Positions 7,760-15,590 of a DNA stretch of 64,000 nt are shown in pieces. The translations under genes and the position numbers were made by a program. Each line of letters opens with the position of its first letter. Positions within the stretch are counted from its first letter, which is position 1. A model generated the notes under the pieces. That model was not told where the DNA came from. It saw only the letters and a list, made by a program, of their open reading frames with translations, and did not search any database. The DNA comes from Devosia sp. (GTDB lineage: Bacteria; Pseudomonadota; Alphaproteobacteria; Rhizobiales; Devosiaceae). The stretch covers positions 186,001 to 250,000 of the forward strand of contig JADJPS010000003.1 in the NCBI GenBank assembly GCA_016713105.1, written 5' to 3'.

Positions 7760-8815
7760 TCAGCTCAGACCGAGCATCCTGCGGTTGGCCGCCTTGTCGG
7801 TCCCCGACGAGGCGAAATCGTCAAAGGCCTTCTCGGTGACGCGAATGATGTGGCTCGCAATGAAGGGGGCCCCCTCCTCTGCCCCCTGCTCCGCCGACTT
7901 GATGGCGCATTCCCACTCCAGCACCGCCCAGCCATCGAACCCATAGGCGCTGAGCTTGCTGAAGATGCCGGCGAAATCCACCTGGCCGTCGCCGAGCGAG
8001 CGGAAGCGCCCCGCCCGGTTCACCCAGGACTGGAAGCCACCATAGACGCCCTGCTTGCCGGTGGGGTTGAACTCGGCGTCCTTGACGTGGAAGGCGCGAA
8101 TGCGCTCGTGGTAGAAATCGATGTAGCTCAGGTAGTCGAGTTGCTGCAGCACGAAGTGGCTCGGGTCGTAGAGCAGGTTGGCGCGCGGGTGGTTGTTCAC
8201 CCGCTCGAGGAACATCTCGTAGGTAACGCCGTCGTGCAGGTCCTCGCCCGGGTGGATCTCGTAGCAGGCGTCGACGCCGTTGCGGTCGAACTCGTCGAGG
8301 ATGGGCGTCCAGCGCCGTGCGAGTTCATCGAAAGCCTCCTCCACCAGGCCGGCCGGCCGCTGCGGCCAGGGGTAGAGATAGGGCCATGCCAGCGCCCCGG
8401 AGAAGGTGGCGTGGGCCGTGAGGCCGAGATTTTTCGAGGCCTGTGCGGCCCACTTGACCTGCTGCACCGCCCACTCGGTACGTGCCTTGGCATTGCCGTG
8501 CACGGCCTTGGGGGCAAAGCCATCGAAGGCCGTGTCGTAGGCCGGATGAACAGCCACCAGCTGGCCCTGCAGGTGCGTCGACAGCTCGGTGATCTCCAGG
8601 CCGTGGCTGTTGACCCTGCCCTTGAGCTCATCGGCGTAGGTTTTTGACGTGGCCGCCTTTTCCAGATCGATGAAGCTCGAAACCCAGGTCGGGATCTGCA
8701 CCCCCTTGTAGCCGAGGCCGGCTGCCCACTTGCAGATGTTGTCGAGCGTGTCGAACGGCGCCTTGTCGCCGGCGAACTGGGCCAGGAAAATCGCCGGTCC
8801 CTTGATGGTGCGCAT
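7760..8815 (-). CDS. Sugar phosphate isomerase/epimerase (xylose isomerase-like TIM barrel)
   Basis: Cytoplasmic TIM-barrel protein of 351 residues in the AP-endonuclease-2/IolE-like superfamily, using a divalent metal to isomerise or dehydrate sugars. It begins MRTIKGPAIFLAQFAGD with FDTLDNICKWAAGLGYKGVQ. Metal-site regions are visible: ELSTHLQGQLVAVHPAY, CYEIHPGEDLHDG, LLYDPSHFVLQQLDY and FHVKDAEF, then DFAGIFSKLSAYGFDGWAVLEWECAIKS. This is longer than the two isomerases at 16748-18252 and not closely similar to them. It is upstream of the dehydrogenase at 6443 and probably forms a pair with it. The start has GGGAGGACAG upstream. Specific substrate unknown. Confidence 0.87.
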   Translation of the reverse strand: MRTIKGPAIFLAQFAGDKAPFDTLDNICKWAAGLGYKGVQIPTWVSSFIDLEKAATSKTYADELKGRVNSHGLEITELSTHLQGQLVAVHPAYDTAFDGFAPKAVHGNAKARTEWAVQQVKWAAQASKNLGLTAHATFSGALAWPYLYPWPQRPAGLVEEAFDELARRWTPILDEFDRNGVDACYEIHPGEDLHDGVTYEMFLERVNNHPRANLLYDPSHFVLQQLDYLSYIDFYHERIRAFHVKDAEFNPTGKQGVYGGFQSWVNRAGRFRSLGDGQVDFAGIFSKLSAYGFDGWAVLEWECAIKSAEQGAEEGAPFIASHIIRVTEKAFDDFASSGTDKAANRRMLGLS

Positions 8816-8887
8816 CGTCTGTCCTCCCTAGGCGGCCGCTTGCGGGCCGATCTGTGCACGTACCTCAAGCCAGTCCTGCCGACCATA

Positions 8888-8938
8888 GCGTCATCCGCCC
8901 GAGGCGATGACGCGGCGCGGTGCCACTGACATGTCAGT
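8888..8938. promoter_or_regulatory. Inverted repeat and 14-bp palindrome upstream of the isomerase gene
   Basis: Between the ychF stop and the isomerase start lie an inverted repeat GCGTCATC...GATGACGC (8888-8913) and a perfect palindrome ACTGACATGTCAGT (8925-8938). Their position about 75-120 bp before the isomerase start fits an operator. No regulator gene is adjacent, so assignment is tentative. Confidence 0.35.
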
Positions 8939-8996
8939 CACCTACCTTGACCGTGGGCATAGAACTGTCAAGGCGATCGGCATCGACATCGTCCCG

Positions 8997-10094
8997 TCAG
9001 GTGTTGAACTTGAAGAGCATGACGTCGCCATCCTTGACGACATACTCCTTGCCTTCGTCACGGGCCTTGCCGGCTTCCTTGGCGGCGACCTCGCCGCCGA
9101 GTGCGACGTAGTCGTCGTAGGCTATGGTCTGGGCGCGGATGAAGCCCTTCTCGAAATCGGTATGAATGACCCCGGCGGCCTGCGGGGCACGGTCGCCCTT
9201 GTGGATGGTCCAGGCCCGCGTCTCCTTCGGACCGGCGGTGAAATAGGTTTGCAGGCCAAGCAGTTGGTAGGCTTCGCGGATGAGACGATTCAGGCCGGGT
9301 TCATGCAGCCCGAGGCTTTCGAGGTATTCGCCCTGCTCGGCATCGGGCAATTGGGCGAGCTGGCTCTCGATCTCGGCGGAAATGACGATGACGGCGGCGT
9401 TATGCTGCCTGGCGTAGTCCTCGACCAGCCTGGTCATGGCATTGCCCGTGGCCGCCGAGGCTTCATCGACATTGCAGACATAGAGCGCGGGCTTGGACGT
9501 GAGGAGCTGCAGCTCGTTGAAGGGCTTTTCCTCCTCGGCGGAGCGCTGCACCAGGCGGGCGGACTTGCCTTCGCGAAGCAGGACGAGGGCACGATCGATC
9601 AGGTCGAGCGTCGCCTTGGCATCCTTGTCGCCCCCCCTGGCCTTCTTCTCGACGCCGTTGCGGCGCTTCTCGAGGCTTTCGAGGTCGGCGAGCATCAGCT
9701 CGGTCTCGACCACCTCGGCATCGGCGATGGGATCGACCTTGTTGGCGACATGGATGATGTTGCCGTCCTCAAAGCAGCGCAGCACATAGGCGATGGCGTC
9801 GCATTCGCGGATATTGGCGAGGAACTGGTTGCCGAGGCCCTCGCCCTTACTTGCGCCTTTGACGAGGCCGGCGATGTCGACGAAGCTCATCCGTGCCGGC
9901 AGGATGTTGATCGACTTGCCGATCCTGGCGAGCTTTTCGAGACGGCCGTCAGGCACGGCCACCACGCCGGTGTTCGGCTCGATGGTGCAGAACGGGAAGT
10001 TCGCCGCCTGTGCCGCGGCCGTTGCGGTGAGTGCGTTGAACAGGGTCGACTTGCCGACATTCGGCAGGCCGACAATGCCCATCTTGAAACCCAT
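8997..10094 (-). CDS. ychF: Redox-regulated ATPase YchF
   Basis: Universally conserved Obg-related P-loop protein of 365 residues that prefers ATP and binds ribosomes. Motifs are G1 GLPNVGKSTLFNAL near residue 9, the switch region with FPFCTIEPNTGVVAVPD, G3 FVDIAGLVKGASKGEGLGNQ and the C-terminal TGS domain ending GEVAAKEAGKARDEGKEYVV then KDGDVMLFKFNT. Length is normal. Start ATG 10094 is the standard MGFKMGIVGL. It is transcribed from the same strand as the downstream-lying pth-rplY pair, with the damaged AAA ATPase between them; pth-ychF linkage is widespread in bacteria. Confidence 0.98.
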   Translation of the reverse strand: MGFKMGIVGLPNVGKSTLFNALTATAAAQAANFPFCTIEPNTGVVAVPDGRLEKLARIGKSINILPARMSFVDIAGLVKGASKGEGLGNQFLANIRECDAIAYVLRCFEDGNIIHVANKVDPIADAEVVETELMLADLESLEKRRNGVEKKARGGDKDAKATLDLIDRALVLLREGKSARLVQRSAEEEKPFNELQLLTSKPALYVCNVDEASAATGNAMTRLVEDYARQHNAAVIVISAEIESQLAQLPDAEQGEYLESLGLHEPGLNRLIREAYQLLGLQTYFTAGPKETRAWTIHKGDRAPQAAGVIHTDFEKGFIRAQTIAYDDYVALGGEVAAKEAGKARDEGKEYVVKDGDVMLFKFNT

Positions 10095-10168
10095 GGCAGT
10101 CTCCGGAATTCGTTGCGCTTCACATCGGGGGAAGCCGACGCGATGTCAATGCGTATGGGGGCGTTTGG

Positions 10169-10704
10169 TCAGGTCGGCGTCCCGACAGTGTCGAGGACGA
10201 AGGCCGCCCGCTCGGCTATGGGAGCGCGTGGCAGGAACATGACATCATAGCCGAGTGCCTGATAGTCGTGCTCCAGTCGGTGGTATTCGGCTTCGCCTCC
10301 GCCATGTCGTGGCGACGCTCGTCGTCGCTGGCAAACAGTTCGGGCCATGGCTGCGCGAGAAAGACGGTGCGGTGATAGCGGACAAGGCGACCGATCTCGG
10401 CGAGAACCGGGCTGCCCGTCAGGTGCTGCAGGGCCGACGCGGCGTCGATGGCAGATCGATCAAAGAAGGTCCAGCCGGGGCTCGCCGCGGCAGCGGAGTG
10501 ATCGGCAGTCGCCAGCGTCATTGCACGATGGGCAAACGACGTCAGGTTCACCCAGGGTAGCGCATCGCCACCCAATGCCGTCTCCTGCCTGACGATGCGC
10601 CGGCCAGGTTCTTCGACAACGGCGTGACCCTGGCGGGCCAACTCGGCCAACAGCGACGACTTGCCACCCCCAGAGCAGCCGGAGATGACGACGAAACGGC
10701 TCAT
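10169..10704 (-). pseudogene. AAA (NadR/Ttd14-like) ATP-binding protein, frameshifted
   Basis: A small P-loop ATPase of about 178 residues, broken by a one-base deletion. The N-terminal part is intact: FVVISGCSGGGKSSLLAELA (Walker A), VEEPGRRIVRQE, FFDRSAIDAA and VFLAQPWPELFASDDERRHD. After DMAEA the open frame turns into an unrelated tail that stops at 10216. Reading on after one missing base near 10294 gives a normal ending (AEYHRLEHDYQALGYDVMFL, then PRAPIAERAAFVLDTVG) to a stop at 10169. The missing base would be a G inside GCGGAGGCG-GAAGCC on the coding strand. Such proteins have an unclear housekeeping or kinase-like role. The lesion may be a sequencing error rather than decay. Confidence 0.72.
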
Positions 10705-10726
10705 GCGTGTGTCCTCTTGCAGGTGG

Positions 10727-11473
10727 TCAGCCCTCGCCGCTGCTACCCTTGTCGAACAGCTTTTTCAGCATGTCGGCCATCGGGCCGGTCGAGGGGAGCT
10801 TGACCTGCGGCGGCTTGGGGCGGGCGGCGTGGACGTGGCTGCGGGCGGGCGCCTTCAGGCGAGTCGGGTCGGCGGTCCCGGGGCGCTGTGCGCGATCAGC
10901 GCCATCGCCCTGGGTGGCGATGGCCAGCTTGTTCATCAGGCCGCTGTCGTCGCCCTTGACGATCATGGCGGCATTGTCGGCGATGGCATCGAGCAACGGG
11001 GCCAGCCATGCCTCCTCGGCCTTTGCGAAATCGCCGAGGACATGCGGCATCACCAGGTCCTTGTGGCCGGGATGTCCGACGCCGAGGCGGATGCGGCGGT
11101 AGCCGGTGCCGATCTGCGGATCGATGGAGCGCAGGCCATTGTGACCACCATTGCCGCCACCGATCTTGATGCGGACCTTGCCCGGAGCAAGGTCGATCTC
11201 GTCGTAGATCACCGAGACGTCCGCCGGGCCGAGCTTGTAGAACCTGGCCACCGCCTGGACGCTGTCGCCCGACGAGTTCATGTAGGTCTGCGGCTTGAGC
11301 AGCAGGACCCTGTCACCGCCGACCTGCCCCTCGGCGATGAGGCCCTGGTATTTCTCGCGGAAAGCGGGAAAGCCATGTCGGCGGGCAATCGCGTCGACCG
11401 CCATGAAGCCGATATTGTGGCGGTTGTGGCGGTACTTGTCGCCGGGATTGCCCAGTCCGACGATGAGGTGCAT
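10727..11473 (-). CDS. pth: Peptidyl-tRNA hydrolase
   Basis: Releases tRNA from prematurely dropped peptidyl-tRNA; 248 residues, cytoplasmic. It begins MHLIVGLGNPGDKYRHNRHN, with the conserved Asn9 and catalytic His19, then LLLKPQTYMNSSG, the catalytic aspartate in IYDEIDLAPG, and GGGNGGHNGLRSI. The core ends near residue 190. A low-complexity, proline- and lysine-rich tail of about 55 residues follows (LKAPARSHVHAARPKPP), longer than in the enterobacterial enzyme but common in Hyphomicrobiales. It lies 53 bp downstream of rplY, separated by a strong hairpin, and is probably in the same transcript at reduced level. Confidence 0.97.
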   Translation of the reverse strand: MHLIVGLGNPGDKYRHNRHNIGFMAVDAIARRHGFPAFREKYQGLIAEGQVGGDRVLLLKPQTYMNSSGDSVQAVARFYKLGPADVSVIYDEIDLAPGKVRIKIGGGNGGHNGLRSIDPQIGTGYRRIRLGVGHPGHKDLVMPHVLGDFAKAEEAWLAPLLDAIADNAAMIVKGDDSGLMNKLAIATQGDGADRAQRPGTADPTRLKAPARSHVHAARPKPPQVKLPSTGPMADMLKKLFDKGSSGEG

Positions 11474-11494
11474 CGGCCGTCTCCGCAGCGATGG

Positions 11495-11518
11495 AAGGCG
11501 GGCCGCAGGGCCCGCCTT
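11495..11518 (-). terminator. Hairpin between rplY and pth
   Basis: A perfect 10-bp stem (AAGGCGGGCC) closed by a four-base loop, nine bases after the rplY stop. No long T-run follows, so it may act as an attenuator or mRNA-stabilising hairpin that separates high rplY expression from pth. Confidence 0.6.
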
Positions 11519-11526
11519 CGAGGGCG

Positions 11527-12150
11527 TCAGGCCTTGGCTTCGCCTTCGGCAGCTTCCTCGGCACGCAGACCCGAGGGCGCGACGATCGTGGCGATCGTCA
11601 GATCAGTCTCGTGGCTGTGGTCGGAGGCGCCGGCCGGCAGCTTGATCGAGGAGATGTGGACCGACTGGCCGACGTCGAGGCCGGTCAGGTCGATGATGAT
11701 CTGCTCGGGGATGTTGTCGGCGTCAACCGTCAGGTCCAGCGTGTGGTGCACGATGTTGAGAACGCCGCCGCGCTTGATGCCCGGGCTTTCGAGTTCGTTG
11801 ACGAAGTGGACCGGCACCTGGACGTTGATCTTGGAGCCCTTGCCGATGCGCAGGAAGTCGACGTGCAGCGCCTTGTCCTTGACGACATCGAGCTGGTAGT
11901 CGCGCGGAATGACCCGGTGCTTTTCTCCACCGACATCAAGGGTGATGACGTGCGACAGGAAGCCACCGGCATAGATGGACTTCATCGCCTCGTTGTACGA
12001 GATGGCGATCGGCAGGGGAGCCTTCTTGTCACCATAGATCACGGCGGGAATGAGCCCCTCACGACGCAGTGCACGAGCGGCCCCCTTGCCCACCCCGCTC
12101 CGCGCCTGAGCTTTGAGCTCCTTAGCAGCAGTCGCCATTGAATGTTCCAT
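11527..12150 (-). CDS. rplY: 50S ribosomal protein L25/general stress protein Ctc
   Basis: 5S rRNA-binding ribosomal protein of the long Ctc/TL5 form, 207 residues. The N-terminal L25 domain is seen in ELKAQARSGVGKGAARALRR and GLIPAVIYG, and the C-terminal beta domain in VHFVNELESPGIKRGGVLNI and HTLDLTVDADNIPEQIIIDL. The tail is alanine/glutamate rich (RAEEAAEGEAKA). The start ATG 12150 sits behind a leader of about 70 bases with a promoter and a stable hairpin. The gene precedes pth, the conserved bacterial order. Confidence 0.97.
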   Translation of the reverse strand: MEHSMATAAKELKAQARSGVGKGAARALRREGLIPAVIYGDKKAPLPIAISYNEAMKSIYAGGFLSHVITLDVGGEKHRVIPRDYQLDVVKDKALHVDFLRIGKGSKINVQVPVHFVNELESPGIKRGGVLNIVHHTLDLTVDADNIPEQIIIDLTGLDVGQSVHISSIKLPAGASDHSHETDLTIATIVAPSGLRAEEAAEGEAKA

Positions 12151-12188
12151 TCATGGGTTGGTGTGAACTTGACCTGGTCAAAGCTCAC

Positions 12189-12216
12189 GCACCCGTCCTC
12201 CAGGGGTGACGGGTGC
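12189..12216 (-). promoter_or_regulatory. Stem-loop at the 5' end of the rplY leader
   Basis: A perfect 9-bp stem (GCACCCGTC / GACGGGTGC) with a 10-base loop, ending 38 bases before the rplY start and beginning a few bases after the predicted transcription start. Such a 5'-terminal hairpin could protect the mRNA or act in feedback control; the role is inferred. Confidence 0.5.
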
Positions 12217-12229
12217 TTCATGGCCGGTG

Positions 12230-12258
12230 GCTATAGTGCAAACCCCTGCGGCGAGCAA
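12230..12258 (-). promoter_or_regulatory. Probable sigma-70-type promoter of rplY-pth
   Basis: On the minus strand, TTGCTC and TATAGC are separated by exactly 17 bases, about 80 bp upstream of rplY. Transcription would start near 12222, just before the leader hairpin. Matches to the consensus are partial. Confidence 0.5.
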
Positions 12259-12317
12259 GGGGAGCTCCTGCCCCCGGCATAGGCAGGCACGGCATCACCT
12301 CGACCGGGGGTGCTGCT

Positions 12318-13562
12318 TCAATCGGTATGGAGGACCGCCAGGCGGCGCTGCAGGTATTGCCGCACGGCGTTATCGGTCGACAGGCCGAGGGCGACGGTCA
12401 GGGCCTGCCGGGCCTCGGACTCGCGGCCGGCAGTTGCCATCAGGTGGCCGCGGGCGGCCCAGTAAGGTTGGTACTCAGCCATGCGCCTGTCGTCGGCCAA
12501 CGGCGCGATGGCCGTCAGGGCGGCCTCGGGGCCTTCGATCTCGGCGAGCGCCATGGCGCGGTTGAGGGCGACGACAGGCGACCGGGTGAGCCGCTGCAGG
12601 TGATTGTAGAGCGCAAGGATCGCCGGCCAGGTGTGGACACCGTACCGGCGCCGGGCGACATGAGCGGACTGGATGGCCGCCTCGATCTGGTAACGGCCCG
12701 AAGGGCCGGTCCGGCTGGCCCGCTGCAACTGCGCCTCGGCGAGGTCGATCAACCTGTCATCCCAGAGCGCGGTATCCTGTTCCTCGAGCGGAACATAGGC
12801 GCCATCCGGACTGCGGCGGGCCGACCGGCGGGACTCGGTATAGAGCATCAGTGCCAGCAGCCCTTCGGCCTCGGGCGCGTCGGGGAGCAGGGAGACAACG
12901 AGGCGGCCGAGCCAGATCGCCTCGTCGGCAAGCGCCGAAGTGCCATCCCCCTCGACCTCGCCCCAGCCCTTGCCGTAGGCGGCGTAGACGGCGTCGAGGA
13001 CGGCATCGAGGCGCTCGGGCAGTTCGTCGTTCTCGGGAATGCGAAACGGAATGCCGGCATCCCTGATCCGGGTCTTGGCGCGCACCAGGCGCTGCCCCAT
13101 GGTCGGCGCGGGGACAAGGAAGGCTGCCGCGATATCGATGGCGCTGAGGCCGAGCACGGTCTGCAGGATCAGCGGCGCGCGCATGCCGCGCTCGATCGCC
13201 GGGTGGGCGCAGGCAAACATCAGCGCCAGTCGCCGGTCGGGGATATCGCCCGGGGCAGAGGCTGCGGCTTCGATCTCATCGGCCATCATCATGAGGTGCT
13301 CCTCGCTGGCCTTGCGTGTCGAGCGACGGCGCAGCGCGTCAGTCTGGCGCCGGCGCGCCACGGTCAGCAGCCAGGCATCGGGATTGCCGGGGACGCCGTC
13401 GACCGGCCAGGTGCGCAGTGCGGTGGCGAAAGCCTCGGCCACTGCATCCTCGGCCCCCGCCACGTCGCGGGTCCGAGCGGCGAGAAAGGCAACGAGGCGA
13501 CCATAGCTTTCCCGGGCGATGTGCTCGGCAGCGCGGGCGGCCTCGTTGCTCCGGACGTCCAC
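12318..13562 (-). CDS. ECF42-type RNA polymerase sigma factor with C-terminal TPR-like extension
   Basis: Extracytoplasmic-function sigma factor of 414 residues. Region 2 spans roughly residues 12-80 (SYGRLVAFLAARTRDVAGAE, then NPDAWLLTVARRRQTDALRR) and region 4 roughly residues 125-170 (APLILQTVLGLSAIDIAAAF, then PAPTMGQRLVRAKTRIR). The remaining 230 residues form the helical DUF6596/TPR-like extension, with YESRR-type LMLYTESRRSAR and PVVALNRAMALAEIEGPEAA. This is the layout of ECF42 factors, which lack an anti-sigma factor and are encoded beside DGPF (YCII-related) proteins, as here. The start is GTG 13562, one base after the stop of the DGPF gene, so the two are co-translated. Target genes are unknown; the adjacent DGPF genes are the usual candidates. 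Confidence 0.9.
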   Translation of the reverse strand: MDVRSNEAARAAEHIARESYGRLVAFLAARTRDVAGAEDAVAEAFATALRTWPVDGVPGNPDAWLLTVARRRQTDALRRRSTRKASEEHLMMMADEIEAAASAPGDIPDRRLALMFACAHPAIERGMRAPLILQTVLGLSAIDIAAAFLVPAPTMGQRLVRAKTRIRDAGIPFRIPENDELPERLDAVLDAVYAAYGKGWGEVEGDGTSALADEAIWLGRLVVSLLPDAPEAEGLLALMLYTESRRSARRSPDGAYVPLEEQDTALWDDRLIDLAEAQLQRASRTGPSGRYQIEAAIQSAHVARRRYGVHTWPAILALYNHLQRLTRSPVVALNRAMALAEIEGPEAALTAIAPLADDRRMAEYQPYWAARGHLMATAGRESEARQALTVALGLSTDNAVRQYLQRRLAVLHTD

Positions 13563-13563
13563 T

Positions 13564-13944
13564 TCAGTCGTCCCCGGTCCGCAGGCGCAGGTCGGGACGC
13601 GGATAGGTCTCGGCCAGTGGACGGATCTCGATCGAGCCGTATCTGGAACTGGCGCAGCGCCTGGCCCAGGCGATGGCCTCGTCGATGCCGGCGACGTCGA
13701 TCATGAAGTAGCCCGCCAACTGCTCCTTGGTATCGGCGTAGGGGCCATCGAGAATATCGGTCCTGCCGTCGGCGACGCGGATGGTGGTGGCGGCGGACGG
13801 AGGCTGCAGCCGTTCCCCGGCCGCCATGCCCTCGCCTGCCTTGGCGAGAGCCTCGTTGAAGGCGGCATAGTCGGCCCAGAGCTGCTTCTGCGGTGCATTG
13901 GCGAGGGCAGCCTCATCGTGGTGGATCAGCATCATGTAGCGCAT
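13564..13944 (-). CDS. DGPF/YCII-related protein 1
   Basis: Small soluble protein of 126 residues with a dimeric ferredoxin-like fold of the YCII family. It starts MRYMMLIHHDEAALANAPQK and carries the DGPF-type motif in ILDGPYADTKEQLAGYFMID followed by DEAIAWARRC. The ATG has AGGAGG upstream. It is immediately upstream of the ECF42 sigma factor, one base apart, the signature pairing of this sigma group. Biochemical function is not established for the family. Two paralogues are at 14511 and 14969. Confidence 0.9.
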   Translation of the reverse strand: MRYMMLIHHDEAALANAPQKQLWADYAAFNEALAKAGEGMAAGERLQPPSAATTIRVADGRTDILDGPYADTKEQLAGYFMIDVAGIDEAIAWARRCASSRYGSIEIRPLAETYPRPDLRLRTGDD

Positions 13945-13955
13945 GGCCGACCTCC

Positions 13956-14393
13956 TCAGCTCACGGCCTGCCTGACGATGGCTGCAATGCGCTTCTCGTC
14001 GTCGGGCGTCAGTTCCAGAAGGGCGAAGCTGGTCGGCCAGAAGTTCCCGTCGTCGAGCCTTGCCGCTTCGTTGAAACCAAAGGTCGCGTATCGCGCCTTG
14101 AACTTGGCGGCGTCCTGGAAAAAGCAGACGTTCTTGCCGTCCTTGTTGTAGTAGGCCGGCATGCCATACCAGAGCCTGGCCCTGAGTTCGGGCGCTGTCG
14201 CCAGCACGATCTCGTGAAAGCGCTCGGCCAACCGGCGATCGGCGTCGGGCATGGCGGCGATCTTCGCGAGAACCGCCTTTGCATCTTCTGCTTCGCTGGC
14301 GCCGCGCTTCTCGCGCTTGATTTCCTCGGCACGCTCCTTCATCGCGGCCTTCTCTTCAGCTGAGAAATTCGGGGATTTCGTCTTCGTGGCCAT
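13956..14393 (-). CDS. DUF1801-family protein
   Basis: Soluble protein of 145 residues. The N-terminus is lysine/glutamate rich (NFSAEEKAAMKERAEEIKRE), probably a helix. The DUF1801 (YdhG-like) core follows: LWYGMPAYYNKDGKNVCFFQ and ARYATFGFNEAARLDDGNFW, ending in a helix DDEKRIAAIVRQA. Family members are often encoded beside YCII proteins and are linked loosely to metal or stress functions, without firm evidence. It lies 11 bp upstream of DGPF protein 1 on the same strand, so it probably belongs to the sigma-factor operon. Confidence 0.85.
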   Translation of the reverse strand: MATKTKSPNFSAEEKAAMKERAEEIKREKRGASEAEDAKAVLAKIAAMPDADRRLAERFHEIVLATAPELRARLWYGMPAYYNKDGKNVCFFQDAAKFKARYATFGFNEAARLDDGNFWPTSFALLELTPDDEKRIAAIVRQAVS

Positions 14394-14463
14394 GGTCGAT
14401 TCTCCTTGCAGCGCCGAGGTCTCGTGCCTCGACGCTACAATGACGGGACAGCGAGCGCCATTT

Positions 14464-14498
14464 CGACTCGCCCCCGCGCTTTTTCGGGGGGCGAGTCG
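14464..14498 (-). terminator. Strong hairpin downstream of DGPF protein 2
   Basis: A perfect 12-bp stem (CGACTCGCCCCC / GGGGGCGAGTCG) with an 11-base loop, 12 bases after the stop codon at 14511. There is no T-run, so termination may be incomplete. Confidence 0.5.
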
Positions 14499-14510
14499 GG
14501 GACCGCTGGC

Positions 14511-14867
14511 CTACTGGGGGCGAGTCGGCCAGATCGGCCGCACTTCTATGGTGCCGAACCGGGCCGCCGGGCAGCGCCTGGCCCACTCGATGGCCTGGTC
14601 CAGATCGGGAACGTCGATGAGGTAATAGCCACCGAGCTGCTCCTGGGTCTCCGAGTAGGGCCCGGCGAGCACGACCGCCTTGTCGTCGCGCACGCGGATG
14701 GAAGTGGTGGCCGACGTGGGTCGCAGGCGCTCGCCGCCAAGCATGACGCCTGCCTTGACGAGCGCGGTGTTGTAGGCGTGATACTCCGGACTCATGCCGG
14801 TGTCGTCGACGACCTGCGCCGGATTCATCCGGGTTTCGTCCCCATGGATGAGCAGCATGTACTTCAT
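14511..14867 (-). CDS. DGPF/YCII-related protein 2
   Basis: Protein of 118 residues, paralogous to its neighbours. It starts MKYMLLIHGDETRMNPAQVV and has the DGPF-type region as VLAGPYSETQEQLGGYYLID, with Ala in place of the Asp, then DLDQAIEWARRCPAARFGTI ending EVRPIW. The start at 14867 is chosen over an upstream extension because the conserved family beginning follows and GGAGAT lies nine bases before. Function unknown; the context with an ECF42 sigma factor suggests a stress regulon. Confidence 0.9.
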   Translation of the reverse strand: MKYMLLIHGDETRMNPAQVVDDTGMSPEYHAYNTALVKAGVMLGGERLRPTSATTSIRVRDDKAVVLAGPYSETQEQLGGYYLIDVPDLDQAIEWARRCPAARFGTIEVRPIWPTRPQ

Positions 14868-14968
14868 CTTCGTGATCTCCAGTTTCCCGCCGAACACAGC
14901 GCCCGGCTGGACAATGACGGCGGGCCGACCGAGCGTTCTACAAATCGCCGCGGAAAAACGGCGAGGCC

Positions 14969-15373
14969 TCAGTAGCCGGAGATCATCGCCCTGACCTCGA
15001 TCGGTCCCCATTGCGCGGCGGGGCAGCGCCGCGCCCAGGCCAGCGCCTCGTCCATGTCGGCGACATCGATCATGTAGAAGCCGCCGAGCTGCTCCCGCGT
15101 CTCCGCATAGGGACCCTCATGGACCCTCAGCTCGCCGCCTTCGGCGACGAAGTAGCTGCCATCGGGGCGCTGCGCAGCGACCACCTCGCCCCCCTCCATG
15201 CGCAGGGTACGGGCATCGCGGGTTCTCGCGAGCGGCGAGGTCATGACGAAGGCGCCGGCCTTCTCCAGGGCGTCCTGGTAGGCAAAGAGCGACTGCATCG
15301 CCTTTTCCATCTGATCCGGCGGGATGGCAGCACCGGCCTTCTCATCAGCGTAGAGCATCAGCATGAACTTCAT
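14969..15373 (-). CDS. DGPF/YCII-related protein 3
   Basis: Protein of 134 residues, the third paralogue in the cluster. It starts MKFMLMLYADEKAGAAIPPD, has a longer middle section (RTLRMEGGEVVAAQRPDGSY) and the conserved region as VHEGPYAETREQLGGFYMID followed by DEALAWARRCPAAQWGPIEV. ATG 15373 has AAAGGA upstream. It is the first gene of the DGPF-DUF1801-sigma array in transcription order, about 100 bp before paralogue 2. Confidence 0.9.
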   Translation of the reverse strand: MKFMLMLYADEKAGAAIPPDQMEKAMQSLFAYQDALEKAGAFVMTSPLARTRDARTLRMEGGEVVAAQRPDGSYFVAEGGELRVHEGPYAETREQLGGFYMIDVADMDEALAWARRCPAAQWGPIEVRAMISGY

Positions 15374-15528
15374 CGGAAGGGTCCTTTCGGAGGGCAGCAT
15401 AGCCCGGCATGACAATGTCGGGCGAGCCACGCGCAATTCGACAAGTGAGGTGCCGAAATGCCCTATCGATGTTCGGGAGGCGCAGACGGCGGCTGCAGAG
15501 GCCAGGGCGCCGGGCGACCCCCCCCTGA

Positions 15529-15550
15529 TCCCTCCCACAGTGGGGAGGGA
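15529..15550 (-). terminator. Hairpin downstream of the Gfo/Idh/MocA gene
   Basis: An 8-bp perfect inverted repeat (TCCCTCCC / GGGAGGGA) with a six-base loop, about 40 bases after the stop at 15591 and ahead of the DGPF array. It is followed by CAGGGGGG rather than T residues, so it is a weak candidate terminator at the end of the sugar operon. Confidence 0.4.
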
Positions 15551-15590
15551 GCGAGGCCTCAGCTGCGCGGTTGCGACGCTTCCGCGACGC

